Source of the DNA: Hofstenia miamia
Lineage: Eukaryota; Xenacoelomorpha; Acoela; Hofsteniidae
Reading direction: 5' to 3'
DNA: 27,059 bases
NCBI GenBank assembly: GCA_900660155.1
Contig: CABFPE010000100.1
Span: 1,106,452 to 1,133,510, forward strand
The notes beneath the pieces are model-generated. The model saw only the letters and a list, made by a program, of their open reading frames with translations, was not told the DNA's origin and ran no database searches. How positions within the stretch are numbered: the stretch's first letter is position 1; every line of letters starts with the position of its first letter. A program made the position numbers and the translations under genes. Shown piece by piece: positions 11,315 to 20,041 of this stretch.

Positions 11315-13092
11315 ATGCCAAGAAGGCAGGCTGCGGAAAGAGCTATTGCAAATTTAATTCTGCAGAAATTTCAATTTGAAACAGATAAGGAAGATCTAGA
11401 AGATCTAGATAACATTGAGGATTCCAATGAAGAATTTACATATAGATATTTCTGAATTTGCAGAAAACAATGATGGAACAGTGAGCGACCTAGAAGTAAA
11501 CAAATTAGTGAGTCGTGAAAGTTCTGCAAGTGATGAGGAAGACGACGCAGTGCAATCTGCTCCATCTGGCAGAATTTGGACTTCAATTCCTGATAAGAAA
11601 AATAATTCAGTTGGCAGAGAACCATCTCATAACAACATTTGCATTAAACCTGGTACACGAAATCATATAAGAATTATGAAACCATCTGATTCTCTTATGA
11701 TATTTATGGATGAAATCATAAAAGATTGCATTCGTTGCACAAACCTACAAGCTCGTCGACATTAAGCCGAACTAGATCATTCTGAGACTCATAAAATTCC
11801 TTGAAAACAAATGGACAGGCCTGAGATTGAAGCCTTTATTGGGTTGCGTTTAGTGGCTGGGGTACATAAGGCACAATACCGCAGCTTAGAAAGCTCATGT
11901 TAAGAAAGGGAAGGTCGACCAGTCTTTCGAGTTAATATTACTATGGAAAGATTCACACTAATAAAGCGATTTTTTAGATGCGATGATAGACGTCAACGGA
12001 ATGCTAATGATAAATTGAGTCCAGTTCGCGATGTATGGGAAACCTTTCTGTCCAACATAGGACAAGCTTATGTTCCTCATCCAAATCTAACAATTGATGA
12101 ACAACTGTTGGAATACCACGGTCGTGTTAATTTTCGACAATATATCAGTACCAAACGGGGAAAATATGGTATTAAGTTTGTTTGGGTATGTGATGCACAA
12201 ACTAGCTGTGCTATTTCTGGAGTTGCTTACGTTGGAGAACAAACATTATCTGACAATGAACGAAATGGATTATCTGTAAGTGATACAATTACTATGAAGG
12301 CTATGAAGAATTTCTAGATAAGGGTCATAATGTAACAATGAACAATTGCTTTACTAGCTGCACATTAGCTGAAAAACTAATTCATCGCAACACAATACTT
12401 GTTGGCACATTGCGTAGTAACAGGAGAAATGTTCCTGCAATAGCTAAAGATCTGACCAACAGACAAAAGAAATCTGCTAAACTTTATTAATCTGATGATC
12501 AAGCTCTGTTGTCATATTGAGATAAATCAAATAAACCAGTTTTAGTATTATCAACAATGCACCGAAATCTCTCTTTTGATTCTGATGGTCTACCTAATAT
12601 TATAAAATTTTACAATGAAACAAAATCAGGTGTGGATAATCTTGATCACATGGTCAGATTTTATTCCTGCAAGCTTAAATGTAGACGATGGTCGTATGGA
12701 TTTTTTTCAATCTTATAGATGTTGCCTTAGTTAATGGTTTCATTTTACACAAGGAGACCAATTCAATGCCTAGTCTTAGCAGATTTAAGTTTCTCACTGA
12801 TGTAGCATATGACATGGTAGATAAACACATTCGCAATAATAGACAAAAACAATATCGTTTGCCTTCGTCTTCTGTAACAGCTCTTAGATTATTGGGATAC
12901 AAAGAAAGCACCATCAATACATCAACTACTTCGCAAAGTGTTAAAAGAGGCCGTTGCTGTTTATGCGAAAGAAATTCTGACGTGAAAACAACAATCAGGT
13001 GTTCAATGTGTACAAAATTTGTTTGTCAGCTTCACAGTAGTAAAAATGTTCAATGTGAATCTTGCGTGGGGCTTCCTTGCTCTAAACATTAA
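11315..13092 (+). pseudogene. piggyBac transposase, disrupted by frameshifts and stops
   Basis: The family enzyme cuts and pastes DNA at TTAA with a three-aspartate active site. The proposed start (ATG 11,315) opens MPRRQAAERAI and an acidic stretch, then shifts frame near 11,415. The next frame continues to about 12,300 with stops at 11,763, 11,802 and 11,901; it contains EIEAFIGLRLVAGV, GRPVFRVNITMERF, TIDEQLLEYHGR (first aspartate, codon 12,096-12,098) and RGKYGIKFVWVCDA. After another shift, NVTMNNCFTS appears at 12,329-12,358, where the family has CDN: the second aspartate has become asparagine (12,341-12,343). GVDNLDHM (12,629-12,652) keeps the third. Stops follow the second block at 12,488 and 12,518, and a last shift falls near 12,700. 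The final 134 codons are open and end at 13,092. Confidence 0.9.
12946..13092 (+). other. C-terminal cysteine-rich zinc-binding domain of piggyBac transposase
   Basis: The last part of the transposase reads RGRCCLCERNSDVKT, then RCSMCTKFVCQLHS, then QCESCVGLPCSKH. The paired cysteines and the final cysteine and histidine match the cross-braced zinc domain found at the end of many piggyBac transposases, which binds the terminal DNA and helps dimerisation. This part has no stop or frameshift, while the rest of the gene is broken. With only one copy in view, that may be chance. Confidence 0.85.
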
Positions 13093-13310
13093 ATTGTACA
13101 TGCATTTGCTTTTTGTATTAAATTTGATTGGGAATGTTTGTTTTGGTTGAATATAATTAGATCAAATTTTTTATAGTAAAATTTCCAGCAAATTCATGAT
13201 ATATTTTAATGCAAAATATCAAAATGTAATTTCTGCGTAACATATAATTAGTAAATTTAATAATTTTCAAAAATTTAAATCTCTCTATGCTGTCTTGAAC
13301 TATTTTATAA

Positions 13311-13332
13311 TGGGGTAAATTTGTTATCCCAA
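13311..13332. repeat. piggyBac-flank palindrome, copy 3
   Basis: TGGGGTAA and TTATCCCAA form an inverted repeat with one mismatch. It lies 13 bases inside the proposed right-hand TTAA and matches the two copies on the left side of the element. Confidence 0.8.
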
Positions 13333-13349
13333 GCGTCGTTAGGCCTTAA

Positions 13350-15315
13350 TTTATTTTAACATTGTTTCACCGTTAATGGAGCCAAACTACAGGTAGATCT
13401 TTTCCACAATCTAGAAACTCTCGAAAGAGTTTCTAAGAAATATATTTGCCTTTGCAGACACTTGAAAGAACATTAAAATGGCGAGTACTTTCCTCAGAAC
13501 AATTTTCAGTTAAAATGTTTATTCTCTTAAGCATCATTTTGCAGTAAAACTAGCAAATAAATTACCACAAAAATATATTTTGTTTTGTAGGATGAAAATA
13601 ATTAACCAAGTCAACAAGAAGTTTAATTTTTTCTTCCATGTAAAACACAGTTATAATCTTGAAATGAACTTGTATTTGCGTAAATAAGAATTTTTAGAAC
13701 TTATTAATCCATTAACCTTAAACCTCCATTGCATCCATAGGGATGCAATTGGCTTGCTCCACATTGTCAAGGCATTTCTAGAGCCTATTATGCAACTTGG
13801 GACTTTTGGTATTTGGAAACACCTGTAGATAATTTATCTAGTGAATTATTTTTTCAATATATCATCTAAATCTGAAGGAACTACCCTAATTAATTAATCT
13901 ATTTTCTGGTTAAGTTATTACTAGGTGATACATTTATTATTATTTTGATAGTACAATAAAATATTTTTAAATTTTACAAGATTAGCAGCACTATTGACAT
14001 CCGTTGCTATGGCAATAAGAGCCATTTTGAATTTTTCAATGTTTCATCTATTTTTTAAATTTACCTGAAGCCTCATAATAATTTATTCCAATTTGAATTC
14101 AGTTGTATTCCTTATGAAGTGGCAAAATTTTTCTATCATTAAAATGCCAAGAGTCACAAAAATGCAAAAATCTCAAAATTGACCCTTTCTCCAATTTCAC
14201 CATAGATTAACCTTATCATGCATTCGGTACATTCCTAAGCATAAGATACTCTAACGATAATAATTGTTTCAAGAAATTTATGCCATGGGTAAAATTTAGG
14301 ATAGAATTTGAAAGACTTGAAGGAAATCAACAACATTGAAGCAATGTCCTCAAGGCAATTATAGCATAAAATTTAAATTTTTTGTTGGTAGTATTTCCAT
14401 GGACATTTACGGGTGAGCTTAAAACATCATTAGTGTGTAACAAGAATCTTTGCCAGTATGCTATACGAAATAAATGGCATTTCCAAATTTTGGTTTTGTG
14501 CAAAACCTCAACTAATTTTATTTATTATTTATAGTAAGAGAGATTTAGCTTGCTTTATTTTTCCTTAGCCACTTTAAATAGTAAACCACGTATCAAGATC
14601 ATTTTTTGCAATTTGAGTCTTTTATCAAAAAGCTTACCGTGCTTGAGTTTAAGTTTTGATATGAAAACAATTTTAATTATACAACACTTTTGTTAAGAAA
14701 TGAAATGTGCAAATCGGTTTTATCTAAGGTGTAAATATAGTAAGTATTAAAAAATTTTAAATTTGCGCATGCTAGTCCCCTTCCCTCAACAAAAATCGCA
14801 ATGAAATTTTGCACCAATTTTTATGTTAAATTTTGAGAAAAATCAGATGATCATACAATAAATTATTTGGAATTTCTCGTGTTCATGCTACTAGAAAATG
14901 ACCACATTTCATTACAAATATTATAAAATTTTTTTAATAATAATTTGCCTTTGATGAATGTGTTCAACATTACCTTTTAAGGAAGAAGTTTGTAGTATTT
15001 TACATTTGTTTAAGATAGATTGATTAATTCTGAGCTAATTGAGATACATTATTTAAATTATTCAGTTCTTCCAATAACCAACTTAGTCTCATGTTCTTTT
15101 GAAATATGAGACAATGCTTCCAAGACAAAATTTAAATTTTCAAATTAGGTTGGAAATAATGAAACTAACATAGCTGCGAATCAAACTTAATAAAAAATAC
15201 TTACTGGATATAGAGGTAGACACAACAGACTGCCTCAACCGACATAGAAGTAAACCTGCACTATTAATATTTCTTTGTCATTTTAATTGATATTTAAAAG
15301 TTTCAATATTTTTAA
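13350..15315. other. Unassigned AT-rich non-coding DNA
   Basis: No protein or RNA gene was recognised. It contains a perfect 9-bp inverted repeat (13,728-13,749). It also contains GTTGCTATGGCAAT at 14,003-14,016, which resembles an RFX-type X-box but may be chance. The rest is low-complexity A and T rich DNA without visible structure. Confidence 0.55.
13728..13749. repeat. Short perfect inverted repeat
   Basis: ATTGCATCC and GGATGCAAT pair perfectly around the 4-base loop ATAG. No gene lies nearby, so it does not look like part of a terminator. It may be a chance hairpin or part of an unrecognised repeat. Confidence 0.7.
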
Positions 15316-15833
15316 ATTCTATTCCATTGTAATATATTAGACTAGAAAGCCTACGCGGGCAAATTTTACAACTTTCAATATTTGATCTCATCTTACTTGC
15401 TAACTATGAATCATGCAGTAAGGAAAATTTACGACATTAATTAATTTTGCATGCTATATGTAATATCGCTGTGGTTCACGCATTCCCGGCTTGCCATTTA
15501 AAACTGTAAAACTATACAACTGTTTTCTATTACAACAACTAGTTGATATTATACACAAAGTGATTATCTACATTATTCTATTCCATTGTAATATATTAGA
15601 CTAGAAAGCCTACGCGGGCAAATTTTACAACTTTCAATATTTGATCTCATCTTACTTGCTAACTATGAATCATGCAGTAAGGAAAATTTACGACATTAAT
15701 TAATTTTGCATGCTATATGTAATATCGCTGTGGTTCACGCATTCCCGGCTTGCCATTTAAAACTGTAAAACTATACAACTGTTTTCTATTACAACAACTA
15801 GTTGATATTATACACAAAGTGATTATCTACATA
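15316..15833. repeat. Exact 259-bp tandem duplication
   Basis: Copy 1 starts at 15,316 and copy 2 at 15,575; the units are directly adjacent and identical over 258 bases before the final position diverges. The unit includes GC-richer words such as CCTACGCGGGC and CACGCATTCCCGGC, but no open frame or RNA gene I can recognise. As with the 91-bp repeat, perfect identity points to a recent event or an assembly artefact. No short target-site-like sequence brackets the pair, so transposition is not supported. Confidence 0.97.
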
Positions 15834-15874
15834 TATTTACAAATGCATGCTTAAAACTGAAAAACCCTAGACTG

Positions 15875-15882
15875 GCCGATGC
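15875..15882. repeat. 8-bp target-site duplication, left copy
   Basis: GCCGATGC here is identical to 16,032-16,039 on the other side of the miniature element. Eight bases is the standard duplication length of hAT transposition. Confidence 0.9.
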
Positions 15883-16031
15883 CAGTGGCGTACCCAGGGG
15901 GGGACATGGTGGAATGTCCCCCCGTCAGGTTTCCAAATTTAATTTTGACTGGATAAATCAAAAAATTTTTCGTAAAAAATTAGGGAATACCAATGATGTC
16001 CCCCCGTCAGAAAATCCTGGGTACGCCCCTG
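15883..16031. mobile_element. hAT-type miniature inverted-repeat element (149 bp)
   Basis: The left end reads CAGTGGCGTACCCAGG. The right end read in reverse is CAGGGGCGTACCCAGG, a 15 of 16 match. A perfect 8-bp duplication flanks both ends, which fixes the boundaries. Inside, GTCCCCCCGTCAG occurs twice in direct orientation (near 15,916 and 15,999). The element encodes nothing and would depend on a transposase supplied elsewhere. Its terminal GCGTACC core is shared with the larger hAT remnant at 16,521-17,248, so the two may use related enzymes, though the ends are not identical. Confidence 0.9.
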
Positions 16032-16039
16032 GCCGATGC
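16032..16039. repeat. 8-bp target-site duplication, right copy
   Basis: GCCGATGC repeats the left flank exactly, marking the right edge of the miniature hAT element. Confidence 0.9.
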
Positions 16040-16520
16040 TAACAACCAGCACCAATGTTACAATACGGATTAATCAGTAAATTAGTTTTAACAAAGTATT
16101 GATAGCATTATTTTCGCTTACAGCACTTAAATGCCTGATGTGGTCAGATTTGACCACTAATACTACTAGCCGCTCTGTTCAGCATTTATGTTCTATACAG
16201 AGATAGACATAGGGCAAAACATTGGCTCAAACCGGTCTGATCTCGAAATCGAAGGTGCCGGTCAAATCTGGCCTATTCATGAAGATGCACCAGAAGTTGC
16301 CGTTGATATATTTGCAGACATTGATATTGTATATGGATAAGTGGAAATGGATGGAAGCTATCTCTGATGACGTCTTTCAAAGTATTTGTCACAACACAAA
16401 CAATTGTTGTAGGAGTTTGGGAAAGGTGGAAGTCAATTTACACTAGCTTAGTTGGAAGAATTCACAACCTGAAGATATTTTTAAAAATTGATTGTATCAT
16501 TTTATTGACGTAATAGATAT
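16040..16520. other. Unassigned segment between two hAT elements
   Basis: A 74-codon open stretch (16,222-16,446 plus) has no recognisable domain. A 7-bp perfect inverted repeat (GTGGTCA, GATT, TGACCAC) lies at 16,140-16,157. A 14-base word, GGTCAGATTTGACC at 16,142, recurs inverted with one change at 16,260-16,273. This could be the edge of another old element, but nothing firm supports that. Confidence 0.45.
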
Positions 16521-17005
16521 CAGGTGCGTACCTAGCAATTTATAAGGGGGGTCGGATTTTTCTGAAAGGGGCATTTCTATTCTTTTTTTTTACAAAAAAT
16601 GAAAAAGTTATTTTTCTAGTGATGTGTATATTAACAATCATGGTTCAGTAATGTAATTCATATAATATAAAATATGAAAATTTTATAACACCACGCACGT
16701 GGAATAACAAATATGGTTTACCATATTTGTTTACATATAAAATACACTAAATTTAATAAGAATATAATTATAAAATGTAATCAGAATTAATTTAAAAATT
16801 CACAGAGTAACAAGTTTCTAAGTAATGAATTTTATGTACAACATGTATTACAAATAGAAAAGTTAGTCAATTATAGACAGTCCACTCAGTCAATTTAGGC
16901 ACAGAAATAAATTCAAAGAGAGTGTATTGCGACAAACATTTGTACATTATATTTTGAATATACTTGCAAAACAGTTCATTAAATGTTACTATTATAAAAG
17001 GTTTT

Positions 17006-17125
17006 TCATTTGAAACTTTCGTGGATGCAGAGTAAAAAAAAAGTTTTGACAACATTATCATAATTTATGGAATGTCCCCTGTGGATGTTCATCAAAGCAA
17101 GTGATGTCAGGCGCTTTGTGGTCAT
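17006..17125 (-). pseudogene. hAT transposase C-terminal fragment
   Basis: Reading leftward from 17,125 gives MTTKRLTSLALMNIHRGHSI, continuing NYDNVVKTF and ending at a TGA (17,008-17,006). The block matches the end of the hAT dimerisation domain (RL..LaLl.IhrdI.idyd.VI..F). Only about 39 codons remain, and the catalytic core and zinc finger are absent. It differs from the fragment at 7,065-7,235, so the two copies come from different hAT families or cover different parts of the domain. Confidence 0.7.
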
Positions 17126-17207
17126 CGATGAACATAGCCAAATTTTCAATCTGCGCATTTATTAGGGGTGCAACTTTAATTTCAAAAAGGGCAGGTCATC
17201 TAAAAAG

Positions 17208-17234
17208 GGGGGTCGTTCGCACCCAACGACCCCC
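17208..17234. repeat. Subterminal hairpin of hAT element
   Basis: GGGGGTCGTT and AACGACCCCC pair perfectly over 10 bases around a 7-base loop, 14 bases inside the right end of the hAT remnant. Subterminal motifs of this kind can bind transposase; that role is inferred. Confidence 0.85.
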
Positions 17235-17400
17235 TAGGTACGCGTCTGGATATGGATCGTGTTTGTTCATTGATTACATGAACTAAGATCAGCTCAAGAA
17301 TATTCTCAAACATATATTCGTTTTGATAAAAAATAAAATGACGTCTTTGAGAATTTTTAATATTTTTGAAAGATTTCGAAAAAAATATAAAAAGGATGTC

Positions 17401-17471
17401 TTTTATACGTGCATTTACATCCCTTCCTTTTCTTAACGCCTGATTAAAAATTTTATACGTGCATTTACATC
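17401..17471. repeat. 21-bp direct repeat, 50-base period
   Basis: TTTTATACGTGCATTTACAT plus C occurs at 17,401-17,421 and again, identical, at 17,451-17,471. The 29 bases between are unrelated to the repeat. Replication slippage or an old excision scar are possible origins. Confidence 0.9.
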
Positions 17472-17565
17472 AAATTGTATTGATTTTATTTTGAATAGAG
17501 CATTGCATGTACATTTTACACACTTCATAATGAATGATCTTCGAATCAGAAATTACTTTCAGCAC

Positions 17566-17585
17566 TTACATGTAATTACATGTAA
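17566..17585. repeat. Two tandem TTACATGTAA palindromes
   Basis: The 10-base self-complementary word TTACATGTAA occurs twice end to end. It could be a protein-binding site pair, but there is no nearby gene to regulate. Confidence 0.85.
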
Positions 17586-18119
17586 TTATTGTGTATCTTT
17601 AAAATAAATTACATAATATGCTGTTGATGACAAAACCTGAGATTTGAAATCCAACTCGACTAAAGTCAATTCGAATTATAAGAAATGGTTCTACTTGACC
17701 CAAAGCAATAATCTTACTTGCAGGCCCTTAACATATATGTGTATTGGAAAATAAAAGCCATTCCAACATGTAATGAATTTTAAGCTGTCATTCAAGATTA
17801 TATATTTGGCAATTCCTTATAATTGAATTGGGTATGTATTAATTTTTCCTTTCGACAAATAAATTTCAAATTTTGTTCTGGAACATCTCATGTTTTCAGC
17901 CTAAAACGCTAAAGAATACAAAGTGTGCAAATGTGTTAACAACTAGAATGCAGATGTATTTGAAGAAATTGGAATTTTAAAATAATTCCCAAAAATATTT
18001 TATATTAACCTTTCCTTAATGAAGAAAATAAATTTTGCAACTGATTTCGTAAACTACCATTTTTATGATGGTCTTATGATAGACGAGTCTCTTTCAAATC
18101 AAATCAAAACAGTTAATTT

Positions 18120-18540
18120 TTTTAGTTCAAAACAGCGGAAAAATTCAGTTCATCGACAGCCCAAATTCACTCGAGAAGTTATGGTTTAATGGGCATTTTC
18201 ATATCGAGGATTTGAACATGATTGATGGATCGATTACTGGGTTATGCAGGAAGTTGGGAACGCCTCAAACTTCCCAAGTGACCAAAGAATATTGTGCCCA
18301 ATATAATATTCAAGTTCTTCAGTGACCTCCCAATTCACCTGATCTTAGCCGTATTCAGAATATTTGGCACATACTGAAAAACTATGTGGAAAAAAAGTTC
18401 CAGAAAATCTAGCTATATTAAACCAATATATCCTGGAATCGCAACACTCAATATCTGAAAGCGTAAGGTACAATTTGATGAACTCAATTCCTAAAGGTTA
18501 TCATGTTGTCTCGAGAATTCAGAACAATTAGTAGACTAAA
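18120..18540 (+). pseudogene. Tc1-type (Tc1/mariner superfamily) transposase remnant
   Basis: Fragments in several frames match the catalytic half of a Tc1 transposase: HRQPKFTREVMV then WAFSYRG near 18,152-18,213, GTPQTSQVTKEYCAQ near 18,259-18,303, and IQVLQ-stop-PPNSPDLSRIQNIW near 18,308-18,366. The family reads IQVLQWPPNSPDLNPIENIW there, so the tryptophan is now a stop. The glutamate of the DD34E triad is glutamine (CAG 18,355-18,357). The middle aspartate block (DNDPKHT in the family) is eroded, and part of the core between the first and second blocks is deleted. The terminal repeats were not found. The region 18,540-18,660 may be its 3' tail. Confidence 0.82.
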
Positions 18541-19748
18541 CAAGAACTACATGGTATCTACAGGAAAGGGGTGGTTCCATTTATGTGCTTTTTGTTATTT
18601 ATTTTTTTGATGTAATCGAAATTTACGTCTTTGCTTGCGCCACTCTTTTTTTACTTGAGTTATTAATCCAAATATTGTTGGGTGAAAAGTACGGTTAAGA
18701 GATCGCCAACCAAATTAACATTGTTGTACAGAAAAATTACATTCTTAAGCCTTTATCCAAAATATATTTAGCTGAAATATTATATGCAGGTTTTGACGTA
18801 ATATCTAAAGAAGGAATATTTAACCTGGTCCTGTATATGGCTATTTTATAAGATGACTATTAACTCATCGACTTAAATTTGGTAAAAATTATTTAGCAAT
18901 AGACACTAGTAACAGCTCAAGCAAATGATAATAAAGGAATATTCAATTTCTAAGCATGCTGATAGAATTCATTTAAGTTTTATATATAATTGTCTGCTTT
19001 TAAATACATTAATAAAATAAACACTTATTTGTTCAACTGTTGAAATAAAGTGCTATCTCTATTGAATATTGTCAATTAATGCAGCATAAAGTACCACATA
19101 AGGGACGTAAATTATTTATATATTGTTTTTCAGCATTTTATGTTTAAAAATGATAAATATTTTAATTTGAATGTTTACACAACGCCGACTTGAATTTACT
19201 TTCAAAGTTTTAAGGATTTTTTATAAAATTATTGTCTTAGCTAAAGGGGTGTCGGCTCACGTTCTAAAAGTAGAAAAGCTTTGAAAACGACATGCTACAA
19301 TTTATGTTTTTTTCAAAAAAAAAGGGTTGCAACATGATACAGAAACAGGCAAATTATTAGAAATTATAAGAAGAGATAAACATTTTCAAGTAAATAAAGA
19401 AATAGATCAAAATTAGCGTCTGTGCTTTTGGAGCTTTTTAAGTTCCTTTTTAATTGAAGCTCTTAAATATATTCATAAAATCATAATAATCAATTTTTTT
19501 CTAAATAGCCATGTCAATTATATAAATAAACATTTGAATTATAATTATATTTCAACATGCTACACCAATGTTTTTTATGCAAATGGGAGCTGGAACCAGC
19601 CATTACCTTGCAATTTCCAAGAAAGACTAGTAATTGTGCTATTCCAGTCAAAATATCTTATTTCCTAACTGATAAGTGGTAGATATATTACTTAGGAAAC
19701 ACGATTTTGGAAATCTCGAATCTATGAATACCCCAATAGCCATAGTGT
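18541..19748. other. Unassigned AT-rich non-coding DNA
   Basis: No gene or confident repeat was recognised. The first 100 bases, with the phrase GGTGGTTCCATTTATGTGC, are probably the tail of the Tc1 remnant. The last 60 bases may belong to the LINE fragment that becomes recognisable at 19,749. Confidence 0.5.
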
Positions 19749-20036
19749 ATTATCAGAGAACCAGTTTGGATTTAGAGCGAAATGTTCCACGACAGATGCT
19801 TTGTTAAGTGTAATTGAAGGCATCCTCCTTAACTTAAATAATGACAGTAGCACAGCATTAGCTTTCCTTAACCTGAAAAAGCCTTTAACAATATAAACCA
19901 CAACATACTATGTCAAAAATTAACTGCACATGGCTTTGATTGCAATAGTGTTAAATTAATAAATTGCGTTCTAACTAGGAAAACAACTTGTTAAAGTGGG
20001 AAATCTCTATTCTGAATATCAAACCCCAATAAAAGG
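19749..20036 (+). pseudogene. CR1/Jockey-like LINE reverse transcriptase fragment
   Basis: Translation from 19,749 gives LSENQFGFRAKCSTTDALLS, then TALAFLNLKKPL and, in a neighbouring frame, NNINHNILCQKLTAHGFD. These match the finger and motif A region of a LINE reverse transcriptase (QFGFR.g.ST.DALl, then DLkKAFDtinH). The catalytic aspartate of motif A reads asparagine in LNLKK. It ends near [19 protein letters not shown], just before motif B would begin, where an unrelated LINE takes over. Only about 95 codons remain, with frameshifts. Confidence 0.75.
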
Positions 20037-20041
20037 ACAGG

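Larger units (their letters stand above)
10902..13349 (+). mobile_element. piggyBac-family DNA transposon, inactive copy
   Basis: A piggyBac-type transposase remnant occupies the centre. Both flanks carry the same near-palindrome, GGGGTAA...TTACCCC, at 10,913-10,934, 11,089-11,111 and 13,311-13,332. A TTAA lies just outside the outermost copies, at 10,902-10,905 and 13,346-13,349; TTAA is the target of piggyBac elements, so these are the proposed ends. This is inference: TTAA is common in AT-rich DNA, and the bases next to it do not form the CCC-starting terminal repeats usual in the family. The coding part and the family are much surer than the boundaries. Confidence 0.6.
16521..17248 (-). 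mobile_element. hAT-family DNA transposon remnant (728 bp)
   Basis: The left end is CAGGTGCGTACCTAG; the right end in reverse is CAGACGCGTACCTAG, a 13 of 15 match. Both ends are followed inward by a GGGGG(G)TCG word, and at the right this forms a perfect 10-bp hairpin (17,208-17,217 with 17,225-17,234). A hAT transposase C-terminus is on the minus strand at 17,125-17,006, close to the right end, so most of the coding region has been lost and about 480 bases of non-coding sequence remain. The immediate flanks share only GATAT (16,516-16,520 and 17,249-17,253), 5 bases rather than the usual 8. Either this group uses a 5-bp site or the match is chance. Confidence 0.75.
17249..18119. other. Unassigned DNA with short repeats
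   Basis: No gene was recognised. The stretch holds a 21-base direct repeat (17,401-17,421 and 17,451-17,471) and a tandem pair of 10-base palindromes at 17,566-17,585. The remainder is AT-rich with stops in all frames. Confidence 0.55.

Noticed and set aside
11371..11625. 84-codon minus-strand frame over the piggyBac start
   Set aside because: It is antisense to the recognised transposase and is a shadow.
12675..12917. 80-codon minus-strand frame
   Set aside because: It is antisense to the piggyBac C-terminal region and has no domain of its own.
9926..15833. Tandem duplications as a CRISPR array or satellite
   Set aside because: Each is only two directly adjacent units, with no spacers and no array.
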